NCBI GenBank assembly: GCA_016785225.1
Contig: JAFBJZ010000782.1
Location: forward strand, 372,001 to 436,000
DNA length: 64,000 nt
Direction of reading: 5' to 3'
From: Psettodes erumei
Taxonomy: Eukaryota; Chordata; Actinopteri; Pleuronectiformes; Psettodidae
Part shown: one piece after another, positions 12,726 through 25,300 of the stretch
Layout of the letters: every line of letters begins with the position of its first letter
Position numbering within the stretch: position 1 is the stretch's first letter
Translations under genes and position numbers: made by a program
The notes under the pieces: model-generated
The model's database searches: none
Told to the model about the DNA's origin: nothing
Seen by the model: the letters and a program-made list of their open reading frames with translations, nothing else

Positions 12726-12783
<58 letters not shown>
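12726..12783 (+). repeat. (CA)29 microsatellite
   Basis: 58 bases of perfect CA dinucleotide. It generates spurious Cys-Val and Thr-His open frames on both strands. Confidence 0.98.
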
Positions 12784-12786
<3 letters not shown>

Positions 12787-13435
12787 CAACCCTCACATCC
12801 CTCTGGGAGAGGAAATAGTAGCAGCAAAGCCATTTGCTGCCCACCACGTTGTTATGGAAACTGGGCAGGCAGGGAATCAGTGTTAAAATATTTCTCATGG
12901 CCACTTGTGCAAGAGAGCTTTTGTCTGTTATAATGCGAGTCAAGAATTAACAATGTGTGTTAGAGTAAGCTGTTGCTGCCTGTTCTTATCGATCACCATG
13001 CAGCACTGATTTATTTATACCTCACTGCCATTCTATTATCTTTAAAGCCCTTCTCAAAATGGACAAATGTCCAGTGCAAACCGAATTAACACAGATGATA
13101 ACATAACTTTACTCTGAGCACCACGGTGAGTTCATGAAGGTGAACAGGACAGAGGGTTGGTCGTCATAGATCTTTTAAATCGATCTCTCTGTGTGACTTT
13201 ACGCTGTAAATTAATTTATTACACTGGGGCAGATATTATACAAGTTATAAATCCTAGTTCCTAACATGTTAATGTAATGTGCAGGTCTCAGTGGTTGCAA
13301 GGGTTCATCTCTGTCTAGGATGATATTAATGGAATGTTTCTGTGTTTATTGTGCTTTTTTGTCATTTTTGTCATTGTTGTACCTTTTCGAGACAAAATGT
13401 ATTTTGGATAAAAGTTCAATTAAAACAAGAGATAA

Positions 13436-13471
13436 ATTGTATCTTAATTGTATCTTATTGTATCTTATTAT
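13436..13471 (+). repeat. Short tandem array, attgtatctt unit, about 3 copies
   Basis: Three successive copies of attgtatctt, the first with one extra base. Confidence 0.7.
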
Positions 13472-15408
13472 CTGATTTTCTAAGATAATACCTTGGGGAA
13501 TTTTCTGATTTATGATGATTAGATTAAAATCATTAGACTCTTGAGGATATTTAAAAGGAAAATAAATACAGTATTAAGAGTCAAATAACAGTCGTGGCAT
13601 TTTCACGTTAAAGTCCCAAAGCATATTGTTTTTTGATTCAGCTATGTACGGCAACTATAATGCCTTGATAATGTGCATGTGGTATGTGCTTGATGATTTG
13701 AAGAATATTAAAAACAATCATTCATGTGGTGTGATAACAGAAATATGTACAGAAATTAAAAAAGCGATGAAACAAAATCTCTCCATACTGAATATACATT
13801 CACTATTTAGTATACCGTGTCTGTGTGGTAAATGGATGAGGCTGCTGATGCTATATGGTGCATCATATAGATTCTGATCATGGTGGAGGAGACACTCTGA
13901 GGCCAAGAAGTGTCTAGTTGGCAAAGTGGAAAAACCCTTGTCTAAACAGAAGTTTGCAGTACAGGGTTTTGCAGGGGTATAAATCAATATCAGGATAGAT
14001 GTGAGTGTAGTTTATGATTTTACTGGATCATATGAGCTTGAAATTGCTTTCTTTTTTATTTCTACATTAATATTTGACCTGCAATGAGAAGTGGGTTGAA
14101 TACAGGTTAATTAGTCTTGTCTTATTAGTCAAGGGATGGTCAGAACATCTGGAACAAACGGTTATTTAACAAAAAGAATGGTTAATTACAAAGAGGAAAA
14201 AATCCATTATGACCCCTTATTAAAGACTGTGAAAACTTACAGTTTTTATTTTGCAATGAGAGAGCAGTGAGGCTGCTCTGTTAGAACAGATATGGATATG
14301 TTTATTTTTTAGCAAGTCTGAGGTGGGCGGGGCTGTATGATGTCACACCTGACCAAACCACACCCACACAGTCCTGATCATGATTGGCTGATTTCCTTAG
14401 CATCAAACTCTTCATTAATATAGAACACTTACGGAACCTTTGTTTCTTACTCAAATGTGAATTGTAAGTTATTAACAATTAAGTTTTGAAGCCAAGTTTC
14501 AGGTGTTCAAACGCCTGACTAAACCACGGGATTTCACCTCTTAGTAGATATTTGTAATATGTGTCAGTAAGACACGCAGCTCGACCTCATGACCAAACTA
14601 ACCGTGAAACCTTGATAGGTACGTGAGTGTGGTGCTGAAGGGACAGCGCCCTTTATTGTTGAATTGGGTGTGACTGTGGGGAGCTCTCCATGGTGCTGAG
14701 CGCCTCTTGGCCTCAAACTTCTCGCAGAACACGCCCTGCAGAGACACACAGAGAGCCACAGCATGTTTAAGTTATTAGATTAGACTGGTAGGCAGGCCGC
14801 TGTGTCCTGATGCATCAGAGCTCATGAGAGCGAGTCTTTACTTTGGACAAGAAAGGGACTGATCATTTCCGGCCAGTCGGGTTTGATGTGCTCCTGGCGC
14901 CACCAGTCTCTGAACGGGTTCACACAGGCTACAGGTAATCCCTAATCGGAAAACCTCCTCTTCCTATAGGATATTTATTTTGACAGAGCTAAGCTGTGGG
15001 TCTCTTCCTTATATGTAACTGGCACAAGGTTATTGGCTGTAGGCTGGAAGCTAATTTAGACTCGTGAGTAAGCAATTCAGAACTGTTTGCTTTCAGAGAA
15101 GAATACACCTCAGACCTAAAATCAGACATTATCACGCAGATTTACGGTGTATTCTCCCCCTCTCTCTCTACAGTGGGAGTGTTTTCATGCAGCATTAGCC
15201 TTACAGATTTTTTTTTTTTGCGCTTTTGTCACAGTGCGACCACCTGCGCTTGAAGACCGACAGAGGCGGTGGCTGTCCGGGCGTGCGGAGCCGACAAACA
15301 ATACCACAAGCTGAGACCGAGCATCTGTGCGGCTACACCCCCGAGAGAAACCTCACACTCACGCCAACCTCACGCTTCTCCCTCCCGCATCCCCCGCTTG
15401 CCATAGGC

Positions 15409-15675
15409 ATGTCGACCACCGGGGAAGTGCCAGCCTTCTTCAAGAGCATGGGCTCTGACAGCCCCGCCAGGCCCAGGCAGAAATTCTGTGGCATGTTCTG
15501 CCCCGTGGAAGGCTCCTCGGACAGCAAGACCCTGGACTTTGACGCGCTGTCGGCGTGCAGGGGCAAGAGTGACCGGCGAGTCATTGACAGGCAAACCGAC
15601 ATCTCCCAGCCGAGGAAGGTGGAGATACGGGAGAGCACGGGCAAAGAAGCGCTACAGAACCTGGACGATAAAAGG
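15409..15675 (+). CDS. dpysl2: dpysl2 long-isoform (CRMP2A) first coding exon
   Basis: Starts at ATG 15409 (MSTTGEVPAFFKSMGS). It contains RQKFCGMFCPVEGSS and the DFDALSACRG block, which match the mammalian CRMP2A N-terminus (VPAFFK, RQKFCGMFCPVEGSS). It ends K-R with donor agg|gtaatt in phase 0, so it splices directly to the exon starting S-D-R-L-L-I-K. The frame is open upstream to 15226, but the only initiator there is a TTG, so ATG 15409 is preferred. The last part of the exon (from about VEIRESTGKEAL) has no mammalian counterpart that I recall. Confidence 0.88.
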
Positions 15676-18600
15676 GTAATTTTCTCGTATTTTCATGCTT
15701 ATTGCGTATATTCTTACACCCCTCCTCCACCTGTCTCTGTTTTTCCTTTCATCCCTGTCATCCAGCGTTTTATATCTTTGCACAAACCTGCGCCATTTTC
15801 CCCTAAAAATGTTTCAATTACAGCCTCTGCCACTCATTTGAGTTTGTTAAAGCTTACAGCCTGTGTATACCAGACAACTTGGCCTGACTACATTTCCCAG
15901 AAAGCACTGTGATGTGTGAGAGTGGATGGAGGGCCCACCATGCAGCGCTGCCAGAGGGAGTGGCTCCTGTTAGTCAGAGCTTATAGTGTTCATGTTGCCT
16001 CTTTCTGCTGTCCACGAAATTGCTGAAGTGCCCTTGAGCTATACAGCACACACCTGCTAACTCAGCGTTAAGTCTAAATGAGGAAAATCTGCAGAAAGGT
16101 GAATGTGTCATCCCCTCCGCCTGACTATAAATGAGACACACACACACATACATATGTGAACACACAAGGTTGGATGCTTACATGATGTAATGCATGGTTG
16201 CAGCATTATCAGGCTCGTGCATCTATGCTCTTTAGGAACAGGACCGAGGGTGTGGAGCTGCTGGACGAGAGCTGGCAGCTGCGACTTGCATGACTTGCAG
16301 GAAAATCTTTCAGCTCTGAGCTTTTCTACCGGGTTCAAGTTTTTATCCACATTTTTTACAGCGAGGTGGTAATCCGTGGCACTTACAATATCTGTGCTTC
16401 CTTTAATTCATATTTAAGCACTCGGGATGATGTTAAAAGCTTTGAGTAGTGGTGTTGGGCCCATGGCATCATGTTACATATTGATTGGAAGCATTAGCCA
16501 CACAGTCCACTCCTACTCTCTTAGCTCTCATGTCTATTGAAGTCCTAAGTGTATTGTAGTTCACTATCATTTGTCCTGATGCAAGAATGTACATATGTAA
16601 TTTACTGTTTTGTTCTACATATCAATAATATAAAAGAAATACAGTCAAATGATGGGATGTTTAAATAGCTGACATATTAGGTCCACTCTTGACTAAAGGT
16701 GCAGACTGCAGTATAGATTGTAAAAAAGTACATTTTCTTACAATTTCAAGTATTTCCATGTTCTGCTACTTTATACTTTTACTCCAATACAATTATTGAC
16801 ACATTTTCTGTTTTTGCAGATTCATGTTAATAATATTAAATGTAGTCATAATAAACAATGATAGGATGATAAGACTGATTCAAAGACTTATAAGCCACAC
16901 CTATACTCAATAATGAATCAGTTAGAATAACATAAAATCTAAAATCTAAAATGATTCCAGTCTGCATAATGTAATTTACCTTTGGTACTTGAAGTCTATT
17001 TTTACACTAATACTTTTGCCCCATACTTAAGAAGATTATTTAGTGCTTTATATTACAATAAAAATCTCTTGCCTTGTTAGAACCTGTATAGCATTTATAA
17101 GTCCCTTCATGCCAAAATGTGTTTTCTAAACATTAGAAAACTCTTGACTTTAACAGAAGACATAACAAATGGAAAGCTGAATGCATAAGATACTTAAATG
17201 CACCCTTCTCTCAAGCCAGTGAACTGTTTTGCGGTTACAGCCTCACCTGATCAGGTATGACCAAGAAACCATCCCAGCTATGTTTTGGCATGTCACAAAT
17301 AAACATTTCAATGCTTTTTACTACAGCAGATGGAAGAAACAGTCAGCAAAAGTACATAGAATACATTCTGTTTTAAATGAGAAAATAAAACAACAACATT
17401 GCAGTTGTACTCAGTCTGATAGCTGAGCAAAGGTCCAGTCCATTAAGCATTAGGACACTGAATTTAATCCACTCTGGAGTTAACTCTTCTCAGTCTGATT
17501 TAATTCTACCTCTTGTGAGCAGCCTGTTATTCAGCAGAAATGTCACACATACTGTATATCTGCCTTCTGCAGAACAGTTTCCATCACAGTAAGGCAGTTT
17601 TATCTATCAGTCATTAAACTCTAGTTTCAGGCCTACTTCACACGGTGGAAAAGATAATCATCTGTATGTATCTTGCCTGATCTTAACAAGTGCCAGTTTA
17701 TCGTTTACTGCCACACCTTTAAACTATCTTGGGACACTTTAAATATCCTGCAGTAGTTGCGATTGAAGGGGGAATATGGCTGAAACTAGTCAATCAGAGC
17801 TGGACACAAGTGAAACGATGTGGGATTTCTCTCGCTGTGGATAAACTCAGCTCTCAGGGAGGCGGCAGATAAAGTGGCTGGAGTTAAGATGGCTGCTGGG
17901 GTGTTTCTCCGTTTGTTCGGTCGGTGCACTCTGCCTTTGCTAATCCAAAGAGAGCAATTGATGGCATTAGTGGCTCTCTCCTGTCAATGGAGCAGGGCGA
18001 GGCTCTGCGCATGCTCCGTGAGGTTCTTTTATGGGGAAGAGGCTCGCGAGCGGTCCCTCCCTCCCCTCTTGTCTGACTCCCGTCTGGGAAGGAAAGGTTT
18101 GGTGCATCGGCGGAGACCGGGAGGCTGCCAGGACGCGATCTGGAGTCGAGAGACCGTTGCTTTAACATTCGTGGCCTCCCAAGGATCAGCTGCGACCTTC
18201 TTCCTCTTCTTCTTCACCGCCACCACCATCATCATCATCCTCGTTTCCACCAGCAGTAATCCGCACCTCCCGTTGCATTGATAGCGGTCCACGGCGAGAC
18301 GAACCACCGGTTAAGATGTCTGGCTACCAGGGCAAGAAGAACATCCCCCGCATCACAGTGAGTGTTTGGGGTGTTTTAACGTCGGAGCAGCCAGAGGGTG
18401 AATGCGGTCTGGCGTCCGGGGCCGGCTCGTGTGGGCCTGCGGGGCGTGGGTGCAGGATGTCACCGGGGCGGCATGGTCCCGGCGCCGCTGCCGCTCCTCG
18501 ATAAATCCGAGCGGGAGAATATGCTGACCGCACGAGTTGCTTTCTTTATTGCGTTATTTTCGCAGATGCTCCTTCGGTTTTTATTGCGAAACCGGCTTCA

Positions 18601-19283
18601 CAGAGGCTGAGCGCACGTTCCGATCGATAAATCACGGAGGCCCGGGGACAGTGTGCCGAGGCTGAAAAACGGGAATTTTTTGCAGCATCTTTGCGACAAG
18701 TGCTCGTGTCCAGATAAACCGAGCTCACACTTGGGCTGGAAACGTTTACTTCTCTTGCAGATTCACCCTCGGTCCACCATTCCTTTGTGCACCGTGTGCA
18801 TGACAGTTGAGATTTCACGCCGGTGGTCTTTGTTAGGCGCTGTGGCCGGTGGCCGGGTATCAGTGCACACCAACTGGTGGGGCAAATGCTTCCCCGCATC
18901 CACTGTGCCCGGCTGGACCCCCCACCCCCAAAGCTCCCCTTTCACTTTTGAAAAAAAAAGCAGGCTTCGATTTTTTAATTTTAATTATAGAGGTGCAGCA
19001 GCATTTAAGGACACTTTAACTGTGTCACAGTCAGATTGTTTCCCCGAATCCATAGCGGAGCTGCAGGGATGGTGGTGGTGCTGGTTCAATGGAAAGTAGA
19101 GAATAGGGAGGGGAAGGGAGGGGAGCCAGGGGAAGGGAGGGGACAGTGGGTCCCATTTCCTTCTCTCTCAGCTGTGTAACGAGGGGAAGATGCATATAGG
19201 CAGAGCTGATCAGGAAGGAGGTCGCTGTCTTGTTGGTTTAGTGAAATAATTGGGTTAAAATGGCCAGGATGGCTCAGAACATG

Positions 19284-19342
<59 letters not shown>

Positions 19343-22300
19343 GGGTGGAGCTGTGTGGCTCCAGCAGATCTCAAATGATTGTTGCATGTCTCATTTTAGG
19401 CATTCAATCTGATAATGAGTGCATGCTTTGTGCAGATGAAAAAGATGCATTACTAAATTAATCATCGGCTTGCATTCATTATATAACGGGTCTACTGGGA
19501 ACAGGCCCAGGGGCCCGAGGGGTCAGGTGGCCCTTGGGCTCAGCAAGTAGCTTCATGTTCCCCTCTGAAGCATCGGTCAAGATGTCCATCAAAAGACATC
19601 TTCACTTTGATGAGGTCATGACAAAGGAACTATCACCAGGACGCTGGTATGATGCGGGTGGTTTTGGCTGGTGGGAAGCATGAGGGGCCTTTAAGGCTTC
19701 TGTACCCACGGGGCCCATGGTCTTTAAATCCATTCATCCTCATTCACGCTCTGTTGGAGGAGACCCAAAGACCCATCCATCCTGCCCCTTGTGGTCATCA
19801 TGTAGCCGGCGTGATCAAGGTGAACTGTAACTGAGGTGACTCACGTTGATTAGTTGAATTGAAAGAAACTTAATTGGCAACAATTTTGATGCTTTATTTA
19901 CTGATTTAGCTTAAAATTTTAAACTAAGGTTTTTTGCTTTTTCCTGGTTTGTACCTTTTTGTTATTTAAATATCTTTACATTCTTGACTGTTGGACAGAT
20001 GCAGGAAGTAAATTGTAGCTGTTGTCTTCAGCTCTGGCAACTTGTAGTGGGCAGTTAGGAAACTAATCAGAATGTAAAGTTTCAATAAATCACGCTGAAA
20101 CTGTTGTGTATTTTAAATGTTTAAAAGATATGATATGATAACACGATGTTTCGAAACACATTTTGGACTGTGGTGATTCAGTGTCAGTGGTGAAAACAGG
20201 CAACTTCTCAGGTGAATAATTTTTCTCTGAAATCTTTCTCTCTGGAGAGAGAAAGAGAGAGCGCAGCAGCCAGTTGGTGGAGAGATCAGAGGATTAGTAG
20301 GAGTTGTAGTCCCAGCAGTGATTATGTCAGACCTAAATGGATAGATGGCCTATTCTTGAACAGCGCATGGAAGGGAAAAAAAGCAGGTCAGAGACGCAAA
20401 TGAATTCTCCCCCAAAACAGCCAAGAACTTTGGCTCTGCATGCTACGGTGTTCTTTCAGTTGTGCAGTTGCACACAATTATATCAGGGTGGAGTGTGTGG
20501 CTGCTGAATACCCACTGCGTGGGTTTCATTAGCCCAGCCCCTCCTGGGTCTCGACCCTGTGACATGGGGACAAACAGTGTACTTGCCTGGGCTGCTTCAG
20601 AGGGCAGGAGTCAGTGCGAGGAGGATGATGTATTTGTTAAACCAAACGGAGGCCGCAGAGGAAATGAATGAGGTTAAATTGAATCATAATTAAACAGGAA
20701 AGGCTGCAGCACTGTGTAACTCTGTGTTTGGTGCCTTTTTATGTGGACCAATCAGAGGGTGAGTTTAGATTTAATATAAAGCAGAATAATCCATCCCGCT
20801 CTCTCCCCCGTTTGCCAAGGGTGGACCACACAACCTTTGGGCTGACGGGTCTGTCTTGGCCAGATGGAGTTGGGTCAGCTGCGCAGGCGGGGACGTACTT
20901 AAGGCAGCTCTCATCAAATATGAATGAACCTCCGCAAGTTCACCACCTGGACTCGGAGCTTTTCTGTGACTCACAAACCCTCGCAGTTTCTGATTCATAC
21001 ATCTGAACCACAGCAGAGTTCAAAGGAGTGTTGGAATGACTTATTTTGTCTGACACAGTCCAAATCCCCAAAATAGTTTGTGTTCATCAACAATTTGGAC
21101 CGTTGATTAGTCAGTTAAGCCATTTATCAGGTAAAAAGGCCAAACACAATTCTCTGGTTCTTTGTTATAAAAATGTGCAAATTTGCAGTTTTTGCTTGTT
21201 TTTCTGACATTGTAAATTGAATTATCTGAATTATCTTGTTTTGTGGCCCGATGACTGGACAAAATAAGCAATCTGAAGACATCACATTGGACACAGGAGA
21301 TATGTGATTGGCATTTTTCACTATTTCCACGATTAATAAATCTGAATTGAGCTGCAGCACTAAATGACATGAAACAGATCCTCACATTTGAGAAGCTGGA
21401 ACCAGAGAATATTTGGTGTTTTTTCAAATCAGATTCTGTCCACTGGTGAATCAGTTTGTCTCCTGTTGCTTTGCAGCACCAAGAACAAAGTTTTAGTAAA
21501 AATAAAAGCACAATGAAGAAAGTTAAAAGGAAGGTAAAAAATAGACTGAGGCTATAATAAGACTGTCCTGGATTAAAGTCTCTGATGGCAGTCCTCAGAG
21601 GATAAGGGATCATTAGGCAATCTGCTCGTATACCTGGAGTACAGTAGTGGTCCCCAGTGGAAGCTCGTAGTGTGTGTGTGTGTGTGTGTATCTGTATCAT
21701 TAGTGTAAAGGTAGCCTCGGCCTGTTCATGCTGTTATCTCGCAGTGCGCAGCAGCCCGGGGCGTCGTCTGTTCACACATCACACACGCAGCGCGCTGGTG
21801 TCCAAATCACCCCCCGACTGGCTCAGCCTTGTTCGCACTCAGTATCATCCCGAACTCCCCCATTCATAAAGCCAGGAGTCAGAGGAAACATGCCCCGTGT
21901 GTGCGTGCGTTTGTACAGAATCTGAACTTTGTCATTAATCAGCACCTGAACAATGGAGAATTCTGTTGCGTGAAGTCTGTAACGGGATCACGGGGCCTCC
22001 AGCTGCACTGCATCCTCGACAGACTGCAGGGAGAGGTCAGCCGTTTGATTTCTTTGGGTCTCAGACAAATTTCTAATTGATATTCACAAGTCAAAGGGAG
22101 AGTCTATATCAACATTTTGCAGGCAAAGATGAAAAACTTAAGCAAAAACCTAATTTAAGGGACTTTTCATTGTGAAACAGGTGACATTTTTAGAGTTTTA
22201 GTGACAAGGAGACAATTTAAGATGACAATGTCAGTCAAAATGATAATCAAAGTCAGTATTTCTGTCCAACAGAGATATTGAAATACATTTTTCATTGTTA

Positions 22301-25300
22301 AAGAGATAATTTGGATGGATATTTTGTTTGAGAATTTTTGAGTAAAGTTCACAACTCAAAGGGGAATTTGAGGTGAATTTCTGGACGAAAGAGTAAATGT
22401 CTTCATTCCTCTCTCAAGCCTTGAACTCTGAATTTCTCTGGTTCTATATATCCAAAGTTCCTAATATCTGTTCTATAACCACACACAAAAGTTGTGTATG
22501 TATGTGGGGTTTTTTTTAGATGTGTTCCCTCTGGGAATCTTTAATTCCTCTTGGGCCAGTTATTTTGAAAGTGCAAGTGTACTGTTTAAAAAAAAAAAAG
22601 AAAAAGAAAAGAAAAGCGAACATGTGTTTTTGCAGCAGTTGTCTGGACATGTATGGAGGTGATTTTGGTAGCAGGCTGGTTTTTGAATAAACCAGGACTC
22701 GCATAAATCATAGCACTGAATGTGTGACCTGGCAGCATTCTCCACCTGACTTCACAAATGTTCCCAGGATATTTTCCATTTGGACAACAACACACCGCGT
22801 TGCTGGGCGACGTCTAACACTGGCAGACGTTTTTTCATGGCGCCCGAGCTGATCTTGGTCTGATTTCACACAACTCTTTGTCTTCTCAGTCACCAGGCAC
22901 CTCCTTTCTTTTGTGGAGTGATTTTTTTCATTGTTTTAAACACGTTTGTCATAATGGCAGCTTCAGCCATATGAAACAACAGACTGATCTGACTGGCTAT
23001 AATAGAGGAATAATCAATATTCTCCAATCGGTAGTCTGTTTCTTTCATGCTATAAGCAGCCTTGAGCACAAGCACTAATGCTGATATTCTTCTGAAGCTG
23101 CTCTAATCAATACTGGGTCAGATGACAATGTATCATTTGACAGTGGTTGCTATTAATGGCCATCTTACAGATTGTTATCAATTGATCTGCACATCTCCTT
23201 GCCTCTATATGGAGCACTTTAGCCTTTTTGAGCTTGATGTTTTGACTGGTTGCGCTGCCCACAACCTTATGGCTTTGGTTTGCTCTCATCGGTGATGTTT
23301 CCAGCTGCAGCAGGCGGCTGTTTTCAGTCAAGAAGATCTGATAAACCCATTGCAGGTGAACTACTACCAAACAACAGAAAATGAGCGATAGGGTAGGATG
23401 GAACACCAAGCGAACAAAAGAGCCTGATATTTCCCACATGAAACCAAAAACAGAGCTAAAAGGACAGTGGGTGGTAAATTGGCAACTGCTTCCTAAGTTT
23501 TATCCATATCATTTTTAACAGGGGCCATCATGTCAGAGCTGTGTTTATAGTGCCACCCACAAGAGGTCCAAAAAATCTGTTAATTCAGTTTTAACCAAAC
23601 TTTTACCCAACCATAACAAAACAAACTAAATGGAATGGTTTTTTTTATTAAAATAACTTGCTGACCTTGCTAGTATCGGAGCACCCGTGTGGTTTTTTTT
23701 TTATCGCTCCCACATAAAACAAATTCATTCAGCTTTTTTTTTCACTCCACACTTATCTTCATGCAGACACACTCCCAGCGAAGCTTCTTCTTTTTTAGGA
23801 AATGCAGGTGAAGGTGGCTGTAGGTTCAGGACAGTTATTTCTTTCACAGACCATTCGACGAAGGATCCAAATTCGAAAACCGTGGCTTCACACCCGATGC
23901 TGACCCAACTGCATTCTGCTGCCATGGCATGAACATTGGCGCGGTTATATTCTGTTATCTGGAATGAAAACACAGCTCTATAGCAACAGTGAACCCATTG
24001 AGCTTTGTCCACATCCTGTTTGTGAAGCTGCAAGAGGTTCCCATGATGCAAAGGTCACTGTCATGTTTGGCAATGACCCAGTACAGTCAGACACGCTCCC
24101 CAGCCCCCATGAGCTCTGACACAATTAGATGATTATGCTTTTATGAGTCTGGATGCAAGGTGAGGAGTTGTTCCGTTTAAAGTTGAGTGTTCTGCAGCGT
24201 AAACTGAACCTTTTAAGACAAACCCCCACCCAAAACAATTTTGTGGGATTTTTAGAAATGAACTTCCTCTCCCTCACAAGAGTAACCCCAAAACCAGCCC
24301 TAATTTAGGCATCAGAAATGAGTAACTGTTTCTGAAAGGATAATCTTGCCTCTCGGTCCTGGCTCTCGCGTGACTTTTGAGTCTGTGTGAAAACCCAAGC
24401 CCCTTGACCCGAGAGCTGTGGTCTTTTTTGGCTGGCTCCAGAAGGTAATGTGATAATGGCGGTCACGATGAGGCACATGATGTAACGGCATATTACAAAG
24501 CAGTCGTCGGGACGAGAGCGGGCCAGCGGTTGGGCTGGAGCGAGGCCAGCGGGCTCCACCAGAGCGGTCTGCTCCGCGCATAGATTGAAGATTACCGGGC
24601 AATCTTATTCACATTAGTTTCATCAGCACTGTCAGAGCATCGCCACACCTTTCAGACGACAGCTGCAAAACGCTTTCCAGACCGGCTGCAGTCAGCTGAA
24701 GTCCTCAAGTATGCATCTGCTGTCAGACTGCGTGGATGCATGAGAAGTTAGAAGAAGCAGCTTGAAGAGCAGGTCCAAAAGCAGGAAAAGATACGGCTTT
24801 CAATCCTTTTGTGGTTTTAGAGCTGCACCTACTCTGATAAACTGCCTCAAGTGATGTCACTGACACTGACTGGACTGGAGTTGGATTTTGGGTAATGTAG
24901 GCACCAGATTTTCTGGGGTTCAGCTGCATTCGTTGTGAATCTGACAACCTTATAGAAGTGCAATGCTCCATCGGTGGACACCTCCCTTAAAATTCAGCGA
25001 CTCATAATAATTTTCATTATTCATTTATATGTCACATTTGAGTTCATTTTACATGTTAGAAGCTGGAACCAGCAAAGGTGCATGTCAGTAATAAAAACAA
25101 TACAAACACTTGAAAAAAAGACTGACGAGATGTTTTATATATTGGCCCGGTTGCTGTATATGTGTAAAGCAGAGTTTTCATCATGTACCAAAGAACAAAT
25201 TCCACCTGCTCCAGGTTGTTTAGCAAAACACATTTATTTTTATTTTTGCTCTACATCTGACTCTCACTCTGGAAACAAGAGTCTTGAAAACTTAAATAAA

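Larger units (their letters stand above)
8691..15170. other. Intergenic region between bnip3l and dpysl2
   Basis: No gene is convincingly supported here. The region holds CA/GT microsatellites (12581-12600 and 12726-12783), a short (ATTGTATCTT)3 array at 13436-13471, a dispersed repeat at about 11905-12000, an unexplained 104-codon frame at 10975-11289, and a possible minus-strand exon pair plus REST-like half-sites at 14600-14930 (see findings). Confidence 0.5.
15676..18315 (+). other. Intron after dpysl2 exon 1A, including the short-isoform promoter and 5'UTR
   Basis: Holds a dispersed repeat at about 16725-17075. From about 17850 it becomes GC- and CpG-rich leading into exon 1B. No other exon is seen. 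Confidence 0.6.

Noticed and set aside
12535..12933. 132-codon frame with Cys-Val and Thr-His runs
   Set aside because: It is produced by the (TG)n and (CA)n microsatellites; both strands show the same artefact.
15226..15408. N-terminal extension of the dpysl2 long exon to 15226
   Set aside because: The only initiator is a TTG codon, the preceding sequence shows no homology, and ATG 15409 gives the expected start close to VPAFFK.
15676..15912. Continuation of the long dpysl2 exon past 15675
   Set aside because: A consensus donor agg|gtaatt in the correct phase ends homology; the following residues (VIFSYFHAY...) are intronic.
17820..18281. 153-codon frame before dpysl2 exon 1B
   Set aside because: It lies in the GC-rich promoter/5'UTR, ends before the real ATG in another frame, and contains low-complexity Phe/Ile runs from ctt and cat repeats.
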